Shown here in pieces: positions 18,152 to 27,477 of a stretch of DNA of 59,288 nt. Location: NCBI GenBank assembly GCA_019359375.1, contig JAHHHL010000042.1, positions 1 through 59,288 of the forward strand, written 5' to 3'. The stretch comes from Lyngbya sp. HA4199-MV5. GTDB lineage: Bacteria > Cyanobacteriota > Cyanobacteriia > Leptolyngbyales > Leptolyngbyaceae. Both the position numbers and the translations under genes were made by a program. The number at the start of each line of letters is the position of its first letter. Positions within the stretch are counted from its first letter, which is position 1. The notes under the pieces are model-generated. The model ran no database searches. It was not told the origin of the DNA and was given only the letters and a program-made list of their open reading frames with translations.

Positions 18152-18246
18152 TACAGCGTTTTCCAATTTGCTGAGGTACACCTTACTCCCTTAACTCCTT
18201 AACTCCCTGCATGGATCTGTACTTCACTTGATTGAAAATTGCTGTA
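18152..18246 (+). repeat. MITE-like repeat B, copy 1 (95 bp)
   Basis: The ends form imperfect inverted repeats: TACAGCGTTTTCCAATTTGC at the left, and the reverse complement of ATTGAAAATTGCTGTA at the right. Inside are GGTACACCTTACTCC and CATGGATCTGTACTTCACTT. A second 95-bp copy lies inverted at 34,708-34,802. Confidence 0.8.
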
Positions 18247-18269
18247 TCTACCTGCGTCTGATGACCTTA

Positions 18270-18400
18270 CTAGGGGCTGTCATCAATTAATACTACATAT
18301 TGCTTGCAGCAAGGGTGCCAGCCCCTAGCCTGGTGTGGTGGGACGGGCGTGACACTGCTGATACTGCAAGGTTTCAGAGCTAATTGATGACACGCCTTAG
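18270..18400 (+). repeat. MITE-like repeat A, copy 1 (131 bp)
   Basis: The left end is CTAGGGGCTGTCATCAATTA and the right end TAATTGATGACACGCCTTAG, an imperfect terminal inverted repeat. The centre contains TTGCAGCAAGGG, CAGCCCCTAGCCTGGTGTG and GGTTTCAGAGCT. Copies of almost identical length occur at 34,035-34,165 (inverted) and 46,837-46,968, with a fragment at 45,272-45,296. Confidence 0.85.
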
Positions 18401-18561
18401 ATGTAGCGTCTTTCTACATTCTTTTGTAAAGAACGTCGCTATTGCGGAGTAACCGTGCAAAATGTTAGGAGCTAACTTGGCAGTGCGTTCATCTCTACCC
18501 ATAGGATCGCTATTAAAGTGGTGAGAATGACTGTCTCTGACCTGGTTTACACGCTCTATCG

Positions 18562-20964
18562 ATGATCCGCAACGTGACGTTAACGCACCTACAGATACTA
18601 ACAGCCTGTACGCTAGCGGCGATCGCCACTTGCGAAGGGGTGTATACCAACAGTGCCACCGCTAGCGCTCGACCCTCTTCGTCTAGCCGCCAGCCAGCTT
18701 TCAATACCATCGCTCAGGCGATCGCGGCTCCTGTAAGCTCACCGGGTACAACCGCGACGGCTGAGGCGCAGACTACAGCAACCAGCACACCGTATTATCA
18801 GGATTACCAGCCGATCGCCCCAGCACCAGACGCGGCTCCAACTTCTGAGACCTCGATCGCAGCCCCCAATGCTTCATCGGCAGTCGGGTCTGACCAACCT
18901 GCAATTCCCTTTGGTACGCCTCTATCGCCCGCTGCACCATCAGCAACGGTAGCCCCCGCAGCCGCACCAGCCACACTTGCATCCACAAAACCACCCGACT
19001 CGATTGATACTCCGGTTTGGGTGGTGCCATCGCAACAAGCGACGACTCCTGAGAGTCCATCTTTGCCCGAAACCACACCAGAAGCAGTACCGGATAAAGT
19101 CACCGTGCCACCGCTGCCTTCTGCAACGCCGACCGTCATTCCCGCCACCCCCAACGCTACACCCGTGCCGACTCAACGTGCTCCAACGGGTGCGATCGCC
19201 CCTAATCGGGTCGTGCCTGATCTGGTGGTGACTGCAACCGATGTGCAGGTTGTGGGAGTAGAGGCAGAACTCCAGCAAGTCGTCCGCAACACCGTTAAAA
19301 CCAAACCAGGTGGGGGGACAAGTGGGAGCCAACTCAAGCAAGATGTCGCCGATATTTTAGGAACTGGGCTGTTTGCCAATGCCAGCGTCAGCAGCCGGAC
19401 CAATTTGCAAGGGTTGAGTGTGCTGTTTCAGGTCGAGCCGATCGTGGTGCGATCGCTCCAGCTCTCTGGCGCACAGGCACTCACGGTGGAGGTGGCGAAT
19501 CAGTTGTTTGGCGCGCAATTGGGAGCACCCGTAAAACCTTCCTTGCTGAATGAAAGCGTCAGGCGAATCAACGAATGGTATGCCCAAAATGGCTACACTC
19601 TGGCGCGCGTGTTGACCCTACAACCAACCCGCGAGGGCGTTGTCACCGTTGAAGTGGCTGAAGGCTATATCGGCGATGTCCAGGTTCGCTTTGTGAACAA
19701 AGACGGCAAGCCAGTGGATGACAAGGGACAGCCCATTACGGGACGCACCCAACCAGCCTTCTTACGCCGTCAGATTAAACTGCAACCGGGGCAGGTGTTC
19801 CGCGACGATCTGGCTCGCGCCGATTTGCGACGGCTCAATGAATTGGGCATTTTTGATGGTGCCACCGTTTCTTTTGAGGGGGATGCGCGGCGGGTCGCGG
19901 TCATTTACAACGTGTTGGAAGCGTCTGCGCGACGGGTGAACTTCAGCGGTGGCTACAACGACGAGCAGGGGCTATTCGCCTCCATCAATTTTCAGGACAA
20001 CAACTTTGCGGGCTTGGGACAACGGTTTAGCGCCAACGTGCAGCCTGGAACGCTGGATACGCAGTTCGATGCTCGTTTCGACAGTCCGTACCGCGACACA
20101 GACCCCAATACGCCAGGTTACGGTGCAAACTTTTTTCGGCGGCAGGGGTTGTCACAGGTCTTCGATGACGATATTAAGCTGCCCAACGGGAGCCGCGTCC
20201 GAGAGCGAAAGATTGGCGGCGGGATTAATGCCACAAAACCATTAGGCTCAACCTGGAAAGGAACGATCGGGCTGAACTATACGAACGTGAGCCTGCGCGA
20301 TCGCGATGGCAATATCTTCGCGAGAGATGGCAGAGGCAATCCCCTTTCGCTCAGCGGTACGGGCATTGATGACCTGACAACCCTCTCCTTCACCGCGTTT
20401 CAAGATTTGCGCGACAGTGTGGTCAACCCTAGCCGTGGCTCGGTGATCACGCTCAGTACAGAACAGTTTCTTCCGATCGGGCGGGGCGAAGCGCTGGGGA
20501 ATCGGTTGCAGGCAAACTATGCCTCCTTCATCCCAGTCAATCTCATCAAAGCGGGTGCAGATGCCCAACTGCCTCAGGTCTTTGCCTTTAATCTTCAGGG
20601 CGGCACCACGATCGGAGACTTAGCCCCCTACAACGCCTACGTCTTGGGTGGTCCCAATTCTGTCCGTGGTTATGGCGCAGGGGATGTTGCCACCAGCCGC
20701 AGCTATTTTCTCGCCTCAGCGGAGTATCGCTTTCCCATTTACCGCTTTATTGGGGGCATTGTCTTTACCGATTTTGCCTCTGATTTGGGCACCAGCGATG
20801 AGGTGCTTGGCGAACCAGGAGTACAGCGCCGCAAGCCTGGTACGGGTGCAGGTTTTGGGGTCGGGGTGCGGGTAAATTCACCCTTTGGCATCATTCGCGC
20901 CGACTTCGGCATCTCAAATCAAGGCGACACACGCGTGCAGTTTGGCTTTGGTCAGCGATTTTAG
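18562..20964 (+). CDS. Omp85/BamA-family outer-membrane protein, 800 aa
   Basis: A hydrophobic N-terminal segment (about 1-32) acts as signal sequence. Residues 33-215 form a Pro/Ala/Thr-rich linker typical of cyanobacterial Omp85. POTRA domains follow: about 218-290 (LVVTATDVQVVGVEAELQQV), 293-370 (VRSLQLSGAQAL) and 371-455. The C-terminal 340 residues are an alternating beta barrel with the lid motif VRGYGAG near 700 (VRGF in most relatives) and a terminal phenylalanine. Omp85 proteins insert beta-barrel proteins into the outer membrane. It could be the main BamA or a paralogue; a single copy is seen here. ATG 18,562 begins the signal sequence. Two MITE-like repeats lie upstream. Confidence 0.9.
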   Translation: MIRNVTLTHLQILTACTLAAIATCEGVYTNSATASARPSSSSRQPAFNTIAQAIAAPVSSPGTTATAEAQTTATSTPYYQDYQPIAPAPDAAPTSETSIAAPNASSAVGSDQPAIPFGTPLSPAAPSATVAPAAAPATLASTKPPDSIDTPVWVVPSQQATTPESPSLPETTPEAVPDKVTVPPLPSATPTVIPATPNATPVPTQRAPTGAIAPNRVVPDLVVTATDVQVVGVEAELQQVVRNTVKTKPGGGTSGSQLKQDVADILGTGLFANASVSSRTNLQGLSVLFQVEPIVVRSLQLSGAQALTVEVANQLFGAQLGAPVKPSLLNESVRRINEWYAQNGYTLARVLTLQPTREGVVTVEVAEGYIGDVQVRFVNKDGKPVDDKGQPITGRTQPAFLRRQIKLQPGQVFRDDLARADLRRLNELGIFDGATVSFEGDARRVAVIYNVLEASARRVNFSGGYNDEQGLFASINFQDNNFAGLGQRFSANVQPGTLDTQFDARFDSPYRDTDPNTPGYGANFFRRQGLSQVFDDDIKLPNGSRVRERKIGGGINATKPLGSTWKGTIGLNYTNVSLRDRDGNIFARDGRGNPLSLSGTGIDDLTTLSFTAFQDLRDSVVNPSRGSVITLSTEQFLPIGRGEALGNRLQANYASFIPVNLIKAGADAQLPQVFAFNLQGGTTIGDLAPYNAYVLGGPNSVRGYGAGDVATSRSYFLASAEYRFPIYRFIGGIVFTDFASDLGTSDEVLGEPGVQRRKPGTGAGFGVGVRVNSPFGIIRADFGISNQGDTRVQFGFGQRF

Positions 20965-21220
20965 GGAGGGTGTGGGGTGTGGGGTGTGGGGTGTAGGGAG
21001 GGGTAAGGGGTAAGGGGTAAGGGGTAAGTTGCTTGGCTTTCTGTGTCTCCACATCTCCGCGTCCCCGCGTCTTCCCTTCTGCCTCCCTCTGCTCCCCTTA
21101 CTCCCTCTGCTTCCCCTGCCCCCTGCCTTCTGCTTTTGCCCTTTAGCCCTCTGCCCTCTGCCTTCTGCCCTCTGCCCTCTGCCCTCTGCCCTCTGCCCTC
21201 TGCCCTCTGCCTTCTTCTAA
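20965..21220. repeat. Heptanucleotide repeat cluster
   Basis: Starting at the omp85 stop codon: four units of GGGTGTG, four of GGGGTAA, then (from about 21,110) ten or more of CCCTCTG or CCTTCTG. Several overlapping reading frames stay open here only because of the repeats. No gene is supported between 20,965 and 21,304. Confidence 0.92.
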
Positions 21221-21230
21221 CAACCAAAAA

Positions 21231-21290
21231 CCTTTCTTGAATGCTCATTTCTGGTATGCCTGGAAGGCTTTAGGGCTATACAACCAAAAA
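21231..21290 (+). repeat. Dispersed repeat C, copy 2
   Basis: CCTTTCTTGAATGC, then ATGCCTGGAAGGCTTTAGGG and CTATACAACCAAAAACT. It matches 40,626-40,697 closely and 12,761-12,813 in reverse. Confidence 0.75.
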
Positions 21291-21304
21291 CTTCTTCTGC
21301 CTTC

Positions 21305-22369
21305 CTACAGTCCCTGTGTATCTAAAAGCGCATCAGACAACGCTGAGACTTGTAGGCTTACGCCAGCCAGAGTGGCTCCGCGCAGGTTGGTTTCGGTTAA
21401 GTCTGCGCCCCACACATTGGCATCGGTCAGATTTGCGTCCGTGAGGTTTGCCTGGGCGAGATTTGCGCCCCAAAGATCGGCAGCGGTGAGATTTGCGCCC
21501 GTTAAGTCGGCTCCGGTGAGGTCTGACCCTGAAAGTGACACGCTCCGCAAGTCGGCATAGTGCAGTACGGCGTTTGGGGCAATGAGATAAGCGCCGTGCT
21601 CTTCAGGTTTGTAGTCAATGGGAAATTGGGTGCGGTTGTCGTAAACGGCTCCTTGTAATGTCGTTCCATGCAATGTGGCAGTGCGGAGGTCAGCACCAAA
21701 GAGGTTGGCTTTGCACAAATTTGCACCTGTCAAGTTGGCAGCGGTGAACGACGTGCCACTTAGATCGGCGCGTTGCAGGTTTGCCTCGGTGAGGTTTGCC
21801 TCTGTCAGGTCGGCTCCACTGAGGTTGGCGTGTTGCAGGTCAGCGTCCCGCAAGTTGGCATGGTGCAATGCGGCGGCGCTCAGGTTTGCTTGGCGTAAGC
21901 TCACCCCAAACAAGGTTGTCTGCTGCAAGTTGGCATGTCTGAGATCGGCATCGCTCAGGTCAGCACCGCTGAGGTTTGTGTGGGTGAGGATGGCGTGCTG
22001 TAACAGGCTTTTAGGTGCAATCAGGTAAGCGCTGGCGATCGCAGGGTCGAAGCCCGCCGGAAACCGAGTCGTGCGATCGTAGAGCGCTTGCTGCACGTTG
22101 ACATCTTGCAGCGTGGCATCGCTTAAATCGGTCGATCGCAGGTCAGCAGCGATAAGGGTTGTCTCGATCAGATTGGCTCTGGTCAACCTGGCCGCTTTGA
22201 GATTAGTGCCCGTTAGCGTTGCCTGACTCAGATCAGCATCGCTAAAATCCGCTTCCCAAAAATCAGCAGCCGACAAATCAACCTGCTTGAGATCAGCCCA
22301 GCTTAAGTCGATTCCGCTAAAATCGCGTTCGCCGATCGCATATTTTTCGAGGAGGGTGGCAACGTCCAT
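21305..22369 (-). CDS. Pentapeptide-repeat protein, 354 aa
   Basis: Almost the whole protein consists of A(D/N)LxX pentapeptides, for instance ADLRHANLQQTTLFGVSLRQ, which fold as a right-handed quadrilateral beta helix. Two interruptions of about 30 residues have the same pattern, YDxxTxFPxxxxP followed by AYLIAP (about 90-120 and 245-270), dividing the helix into three stacks. Pentapeptide proteins are very common in cyanobacteria and their roles are mostly unknown; a few mimic DNA and bind gyrase. There is no signal peptide, so this one is probably cytoplasmic. It is followed by repeats and has no operon partner. Confidence 0.92.
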   Translation of the reverse strand: MDVATLLEKYAIGERDFSGIDLSWADLKQVDLSAADFWEADFSDADLSQATLTGTNLKAARLTRANLIETTLIAADLRSTDLSDATLQDVNVQQALYDRTTRFPAGFDPAIASAYLIAPKSLLQHAILTHTNLSGADLSDADLRHANLQQTTLFGVSLRQANLSAAALHHANLRDADLQHANLSGADLTEANLTEANLQRADLSGTSFTAANLTGANLCKANLFGADLRTATLHGTTLQGAVYDNRTQFPIDYKPEEHGAYLIAPNAVLHYADLRSVSLSGSDLTGADLTGANLTAADLWGANLAQANLTDANLTDANVWGADLTETNLRGATLAGVSLQVSALSDALLDTQGL

Positions 22370-22375
22370 GTGTGG

Positions 22376-22860
22376 GAGTGGGGAGTGGGGAGGGAGGAGG
22401 GGGAGAGAAGGCAGAGGGCAGAGGGCAGAGGGCAGAAGGATGAGGGATGAGGGATGAAGGATGAGGGCTAAAGGGCAAAAGCAGAAGCAAAAGGCAGAAG
22501 GCAGAGGGCAGAGGGCAGAAGGATGAGGGATGAAGGATGAGGGCTAAAGGGCAAAAGCAAAAGCAAAAGGCAGAAGGCAGAGGGCAGAGGGCAGAAGGAT
22601 GAGGGATGAAGGATGAGGGCTAAAGGGCAAAAGCAAAAGCAAAAGGCAGAGGGCAGAGGAAGCAGAGGGAGTAAGGGGAGCAGAGGGGGTAGAAAGGAAA
22701 ACATGGCGGCAGGGGGACGCGGAGATGTGGAGACACAGAAATTCAAGCAACTCACCCCACACCATTGCCCTTTACCCCTTACCCCTTACCCCTTACCCCT
22801 CCCCACACCCCACACCCTATACCTCACACCCCACACCCTACCCCCTATACCCCGCTCCTC
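22376..22860. repeat. Heptanucleotide repeat cluster
   Basis: Three near-identical blocks of about 85 bp (GGCAGAGGGCAGAAGGATG, then GAGGGATGAAGGATGAGGGC, then TAAAGGGCAAAAGCAAAAGC) are repeated in a row, followed by CCCCTTA and CCCACAC arrays. These are higher-order duplications of heptamer repeats. The only other content is the end of the CheW-like gene. Confidence 0.92.
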
Positions 22861-23429
22861 ACTCCTCCCCCCTCCCCTCCAGGAAGCGCTGTATATTCCT
22901 GCTGCGGTAAGAGTTGGTCGAGGTTCAGTAGAAAGATGGGTGGCTGCTCTGAGTCAGGAATGATCAGGCATTTAACGCAGCGTATTTGTCCTCCAGTGAG
23001 GTAGGTGGGAGAGAGGGGTACAAAGGCAGATTCTGGGACGCGGCGGAGCATGGGCGGTGCCTCAAGCGGGAAGCCGATCGTCGTTTCAGCATCAGGCTGC
23101 ACCAGTAGAAGAAACGGCGCTGATGGCGGATCGAGAGGACTGGTTGTGGAGAGGGATGAAGTTTCACCAGGCAGCAATGGTTGACTGGCTGCACCAAAAA
23201 TCCGCTGCTGAATGTCAAGAACAGGGATTTCTCGATCGTGATACAGGGTCAGGCTGACATCTGCTCCATTGCCAGCACCGTAGAGCTTGCCTAACGGAAT
23301 CACTTTCTGGGCTACCTGAATGGGCAGTGCAAACCACTCTTGTCGCAGGCGAAACACGATGATCTGGTGGGTCAACTGAGCTTTGCGCGATCGGAGTCGT
23401 TGCGATTTTGGAGAAAGTTGGAGGGACAT
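22845..23429 (-). CDS. CheW-like chemotaxis adaptor, 194 aa
   Basis: CheW fold: the first strands are IIVFRLRQEWFALPI (about 23-37) and VSLTLYHDREIPVLDI (about 58-73), then LLLVQPDAETTIGFPLEAP and the closing PIFLLNLDQLLPQQ. CheW proteins link receptors to the CheA kinase. The central loop is longer than usual and Ser/Pro-rich. The last dozen residues (GGEGGGVRSGV) are encoded by heptamer repeat, so the native C-terminus was probably LLPQQEY or close to it. The gene lies downstream of pixL on the same strand but is separated by about 600 bp of repeats, so it may be a late member of the Pix operon or independent. Confidence 0.82.
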   Translation of the reverse strand: MSLQLSPKSQRLRSRKAQLTHQIIVFRLRQEWFALPIQVAQKVIPLGKLYGAGNGADVSLTLYHDREIPVLDIQQRIFGAASQPLLPGETSSLSTTSPLDPPSAPFLLLVQPDAETTIGFPLEAPPMLRRVPESAFVPLSPTYLTGGQIRCVKCLIIPDSEQPPIFLLNLDQLLPQQEYTALPGGEGGGVRSGV

Positions 23430-23540
23430 GGGGGGAGGGAGGAGAGAGGGGAGAGGGGGGAAGGGGAGAAGGGTAAAGGGTCAAGGGGCAAGGGTGAAAG
23501 ATAAGAGGATATCCTTGGTGATTTGATGTGAGAGTTCAGT

Positions 23541-23795
23541 GCTTCATACTTCGAGATTCGTCGTTGATGCTTTGGGGTTCAACGTTGATAGTTTGAGGTT
23601 CGGGGTTAATACTTTGGGGTTCAACGTTGATGGTTTAGGCTTCGTCGTTGATAGTTTGAGGTGCGTCGTTGATGGTGCAAGGTTCAGCGTTGATGGTTTA
23701 AGCTGCGCCGTTGATGCTTTAGGGTTCAGCGTTGATGCTGAAAACTTCGTTGTTGATGCTCCGAGGCTCAACGTTGATGTTCTAAGGAATGAGAG
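23541..23795. repeat. 21-bp minisatellite 1
   Basis: About 12 imperfect units of 21 bp, each centred on TTCAACGTTGATGGTTTAGG or a variant. Because 21 is a multiple of 3, both strands stay open: the plus strand reads as a seven-residue repeat such as LGFNVDS, the minus strand as a Ser-Thr-Leu-Asn-Pro-Lys repeat. No start site with a convincing ribosome-binding site is seen, so I treat it as a repeat rather than a gene. Confidence 0.85.
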
Positions 23796-23834
23796 CTAAC
23801 CAACACCGATCTTTGTAGATTGGGTAGAACAGCG

Positions 23835-23868
23835 TGAAACCCAACGCCTCTACTGATGTTGGGTTTCA
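23835..23868. terminator. Hairpin with GTTGGGTTTCA arms
   Basis: An 11-bp perfect stem (TGAAACCCAAC and its complement) with a 12-base loop, followed by CAACCCAACCTACGC. This is a very common cyanobacterial dispersed hairpin. It lies 168 bp downstream of pixL and could end the Pix transcript. Confidence 0.55.
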
Positions 23869-23949
23869 TGCTTCAACCCAACCTACGCAGGTTATTTAAT
23901 CCACGATCCTAAGCAGGTTCAAAGAAGCTGATCGCCTCACATGCTGTCT

Positions 23950-24050
23950 CCCTTTTTTATCCTTTATTTTTTATCCTTCACTCCTCACTCCTCACCCCCT
24001 CACCCCTCACTCCTCACCCCTTTCCCCTTTTCCCCCTACACCCTCACCCC
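23950..24050. repeat. Heptanucleotide repeat cluster at the pixL 3' end
   Basis: Units of TTTATCC/TTCATCC-like, CTCACTC and CTCACCC run up to and slightly into the last codons of pixL. Together with the minisatellite and hairpin they account for the 23,430-24,035 gap. Confidence 0.85.
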
Positions 24051-27000
24051 CGCCCCAATCACGCGCTCCAGGGTTTGCAGCAAATCGTGTTCGTTGTAGG
24101 GCTTGGAGAAGTAGGCGGTGGCACCGAGGTTCATTGCCAGTTGGCGGTGCTTGTCGCCGCTGCGGGAGGTCAGCATGGTGACGGGGAGGTGCATCAGGGA
24201 GGGGTTTGACTTGACTTTAGTGAGAAAGCCGTAACCATCCAGACGGGGCATTTCGATGTCGCAAATCACGGCTTGAACCGATAGACCTGCTTGCAGTTTC
24301 TCGATCGCATCCTGACCGTCTTTTGCCTGTTCCACCCGGTAGCCTGCTTTTTCTAGCGTTAAGGCAAGAAAGCGCCGCACGTTAATGGAGTCGTCGATAA
24401 TGAGGATTCTGGCGGCAGTTTGAGCAGGCAGAGGTGGGCGGGGAGCACGATCGCCCGCAAGGACAGGCATGGCAGGTGGACTGGGCGGAGTTGCCAAACC
24501 GGAGCGTTCGCAGCTTGTAATCCAGTGCAGCAGTTCGGGGACGTTGACGAGGGGAACAACGCGACCATCGCCCATGATGGTACAGTTCGCGAAGCCTGCT
24601 GGCAGAGACAGGGTGCCTTCAATACGGCGAATGGCTACTTCTTGCTCACCCCAGCAGCGATCGACCTGTAGCCCAAACAGTTGAGTGCCCTGGCTCACCA
24701 TCAACACGGTGGCTTCGTTAATGCTGGGTGGTGCTTCCAGGACATAGGGTTGGCGTGGGCAGTTGAAGACCAGCCAGCGCGCCAGCCGAATGAGCTGTAC
24801 CAGCGTGCCACCCCAGTTGAGCACTTCGCTGCCAGCCGTGGTAATGACCTGCTCTGTTTGGAGCAAGATGAGTTCGCCGATCGCATCCGCAGGCAGTGCC
24901 AGCAACATCCCGTTGCTCTCCACCAGCAAGACACGCACAACCGAGAGCGCAAAGGGCAGCGAGAGAGTAAACGTGGTGCCAATACCCGCCTTGGTATCAA
25001 CGGTAATTTCGCCGCGCACTTGCTTGAGGTTGTCGCGCACCACATCCATCCCCACACCACGACCAGAAAGCGATGTCACCTGGTCGCGGGTGCTAAAGCC
25101 CGGTTCAAAGATGAGGGACAGCAGTTCCTGGTCGCTTGCTGCCGCCAGTAAGGATGGATCTAGCCCCATCTGTTCGGCTTTGGCGCGTACTTTGTCGATC
25201 GGAATGCCGCCCCCATCATCCCGCACGGTGATAAAGGTGCGATTACCACGATGGCTTGCCTGAATTTCGATCGTGCCTTCTTCGGGCTTATGACGGGCAC
25301 GGCGCATTTCAGCTTCTTCAATGCCGTGGTCAAAAGCATTGCGAATGAGGTGCATGAGCGGATCGTTCAGCGCCTCCAGGATGTTGCGATCGATGAGAGT
25401 ATTGCTGCCGTTGAGCTTGAGCTTGACTGGCTTGTTGTATTGCAACGCCAGATCTCGCATGGCACGGGGGAAGCGATCGACCACATCGGATAGGGGACGC
25501 ATCCGCACTTGCGTGAGTCCGGTTTGCAGATGCTTGGACGTTTTGTTCAGTTCGCGGGCGGTTTGCTCGGTGTCGTCCAGGTTTAGCTCAATATCGCTGG
25601 TGACTTCCTGAATCTGGACGATGGTTTCCATCATTTCTTGAGACAGCAGGTGATGCTTGCCGTAGCGATCCATTTCCAGGCTGTCGAAGCGGGTGTCGGA
25701 GGGGGATGGGGGGAGTGGGGAGTGGGGAGTGGGGAGTGGGGTGTAGGGTGTGGAGTCTGGTGAAGCAGGGCGGAGGGCAAGGAGCTTGAAGTCGCTCGAT
25801 CGAGGGGTTGCCTGATCATAGAACGATCGCAGGCGGGCATTGGATTGCTCCAGGGAACGTACTCGACGCGTGAGGGTATGGGTTAGGCTTCGCATTCGCT
25901 GGATATACATATCCATGCCATTACGCTGGATCGTCAGTTCGCCCAACAAATCATTGAGTTGATTGAGCTGTTTGACGGGCACTCTTACGGTCGCATTGGT
26001 ATCTTCCTCTGGGGCAGCGTTTGTATCCGCGTTGGTGTCCAGCACCCGAAAGTCGGTTGTCCGCGATTCACGTCTCGCGGAGGGCTGCCGTGCCAGCGGT
26101 TGCGTAGGCTCTGGTGCAGAAGGCATGGTAGCAGACACCGTCTGGTCTTCATTCGTTACCGAATCTTCATTCGTTACCAGGTCTTCGCTGGCTACCAGGT
26201 CTTCACTGGTGATCGGGTTAAGCGGCGCATCCGTCAGTGAGACATCTGTTAGGGGTGCATCCGTGGGGAAGAAGTCAAAGCTACCCGCGTCGTCCTGCCA
26301 GGTGCCCAGAGCTTCGGTTGCGTTAAGGTCGTCTGCGTCATCCTTCCAGGTATCAAAGGTGTCGATCGGTCGGTCAAGCGTGTCTGCGTCGTCGTACCAG
26401 GTGCCTGCTTCGGTGAGGTTGGCTGTAGCGTCAGGTGGAATGTTGAGCGCCTGCAAATCGATCGCAGTCGGGAGTCGATCGCAGGCATCTGCCAGCACAA
26501 GTGTTTGCGAATAGCGCCAGGATTGTAGGGTTTCATGGGCGATCGCCTCTGTGCGATCGGGGGCTGCCTCAACGGCGTAAGTGACCGATCGACACAGGCG
26601 AATGAAGGCATCAAGCTGGAGCATTTCGCCCAGTCCGCCTAATTCTTGCGCCAGAATGGCTAGCTCTTCACGCAGGCACGGCTGATCGGGGTTAGCCAGC
26701 ACCGCTTCTAATCGCTGAAGGCATCCTTCGACTTCCGTTTCAAACAGCAGGGCAATCACCGCTTGTCCGTCACTGTCGGGCGATAGGATCGAGGCGGCAT
26801 CTTCTGCCTGTGGTTCGCCCAGCCGCTCGTAGAGTTGATCGAAAATTGGCGTGGCGTGGGCGGTGAGCCAGTCTGCTTCGACGGGAACATGCTGGCGATC
26901 GCACGTCACCAGATGGCGCAAGCAGTCGATCGCTGCCAGCAGAAGCCGTTCCAGATCCAGATCGATTTCGATGGATTTCTGAATCTTCAGAACCTTGAAC

Positions 27001-27215
27001 GAATCTTCCAGGCGGTGCGAAAGGTCACTCAGCGGTAAAAAGCCCATCATGCCAGCGCCACCCTTAATCGAGTGCGCCGCCCGCAGTGCCCCATTAATCT
27101 GCTGCGTGTCAATCCGACTGCTGGAAAGCCCCAGCACGGACGATTCCAGCACATCTAGATACTCTTGCGCCTCATCGAGAAACTGCCGCCGGATTTCAAG
27201 TTCTTTGTCCTGCAT
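24036..27215 (-). CDS. pixL: CheA-type hybrid histidine kinase (PixL-like), 1059 aa
   Basis: Domain order: HPt with phospho-acceptor His 48 (AAHSIKGGAGMMGF); a long acidic, low-complexity linker (about 110-395); a dimerisation segment (VPVKQLNQLNDLLGELTIQR); the CheA HATPase with N box HLIRNAFDHGIE, DDGGGIP and GRGVGMDVV; a CheW-like regulatory domain; and a C-terminal receiver (ILIIDDS, phospho-Asp in CDIEMPRLDGYG, Lys in YFSKPY). This is the layout of Synechocystis PixL, the kinase of type-IV-pilus phototaxis. A heptamer repeat codes for about 18 residues in the linker between dimerisation helices (TPYTPLPTPHSPLPPSP). It lies at the end of the pixG-H-I-J-L order. Last gene of the core operon unless the CheW gene beyond belongs too. 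Confidence 0.92.
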   Translation of the reverse strand: MQDKELEIRRQFLDEAQEYLDVLESSVLGLSSSRIDTQQINGALRAAHSIKGGAGMMGFLPLSDLSHRLEDSFKVLKIQKSIEIDLDLERLLLAAIDCLRHLVTCDRQHVPVEADWLTAHATPIFDQLYERLGEPQAEDAASILSPDSDGQAVIALLFETEVEGCLQRLEAVLANPDQPCLREELAILAQELGGLGEMLQLDAFIRLCRSVTYAVEAAPDRTEAIAHETLQSWRYSQTLVLADACDRLPTAIDLQALNIPPDATANLTEAGTWYDDADTLDRPIDTFDTWKDDADDLNATEALGTWQDDAGSFDFFPTDAPLTDVSLTDAPLNPITSEDLVASEDLVTNEDSVTNEDQTVSATMPSAPEPTQPLARQPSARRESRTTDFRVLDTNADTNAAPEEDTNATVRVPVKQLNQLNDLLGELTIQRNGMDMYIQRMRSLTHTLTRRVRSLEQSNARLRSFYDQATPRSSDFKLLALRPASPDSTPYTPLPTPHSPLPPSPSDTRFDSLEMDRYGKHHLLSQEMMETIVQIQEVTSDIELNLDDTEQTARELNKTSKHLQTGLTQVRMRPLSDVVDRFPRAMRDLALQYNKPVKLKLNGSNTLIDRNILEALNDPLMHLIRNAFDHGIEEAEMRRARHKPEEGTIEIQASHRGNRTFITVRDDGGGIPIDKVRAKAEQMGLDPSLLAAASDQELLSLIFEPGFSTRDQVTSLSGRGVGMDVVRDNLKQVRGEITVDTKAGIGTTFTLSLPFALSVVRVLLVESNGMLLALPADAIGELILLQTEQVITTAGSEVLNWGGTLVQLIRLARWLVFNCPRQPYVLEAPPSINEATVLMVSQGTQLFGLQVDRCWGEQEVAIRRIEGTLSLPAGFANCTIMGDGRVVPLVNVPELLHWITSCERSGLATPPSPPAMPVLAGDRAPRPPLPAQTAARILIIDDSINVRRFLALTLEKAGYRVEQAKDGQDAIEKLQAGLSVQAVICDIEMPRLDGYGFLTKVKSNPSLMHLPVTMLTSRSGDKHRQLAMNLGATAYFSKPYNEHDLLQTLERVIGAGVRV
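25700..25755. repeat. Heptamer repeat GGGGAGT inside pixL
   Basis: Five units of GGGGAGT and two of GGGTGTA/GGGTGTG. They are translated in frame as TPYTPLPTPHSPLPPSP in a linker between the two parts of the dimerisation helix pair. The flanking RSFYDQATP-like and DSLEMDRYGKHHLL segments look native. Confidence 0.85.
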
Positions 27216-27221
27216 GGCGCT

Positions 27222-27477
27222 GGGTAGTTGTTGGTTGTTAGTTGTTGGTTGTTAGTGGTAGAGAGTGGGGGAGGCGGGGAAAGGGGGGAAAGCGGGGGGA
27301 GCAGGGGGAGCAGGGGGAGCAGGGGAAGTTTTGAGTTTTGACCAGTGAATCAACCTTATTTGCTGGAACGCTGGAGACCGTTGACTGATTACTGTCTTTA
27401 GGCTCCTGCTTCCTCTGCCTCCTCTGCTTCTTCCTGTCTTCTGCCTTTTTTAGGCTTCATCCTTCATCCCTCATCCC
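27222..27477. repeat. Heptamer repeats between pixJ and pixL
   Basis: Units of TTGTTGG/TTGTTAG, then GGGGGAGCAGG-type repeats, and beyond a short unique stretch CTTCTGCC- and TCATCCC-type units that touch the pixJ stop codon. No gene. Confidence 0.85.

Noticed and set aside
20961-21248. Several overlapping frames in the repeat cluster
   Set aside because: Open only because heptamer arrays lack stops; translations are Arg/Gly/Glu or Leu/Pro low complexity.
22468-22755. Frames of 95 and 73 residues in repeat cluster
   Set aside because: Same reason; the translation repeats the heptamer blocks.
23539-23799. Seven-residue repeat frame as a real gene
   Set aside because: Open on both strands because the unit is 21 bp; no start signal. 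Kept as a repeat and listed as a finding.
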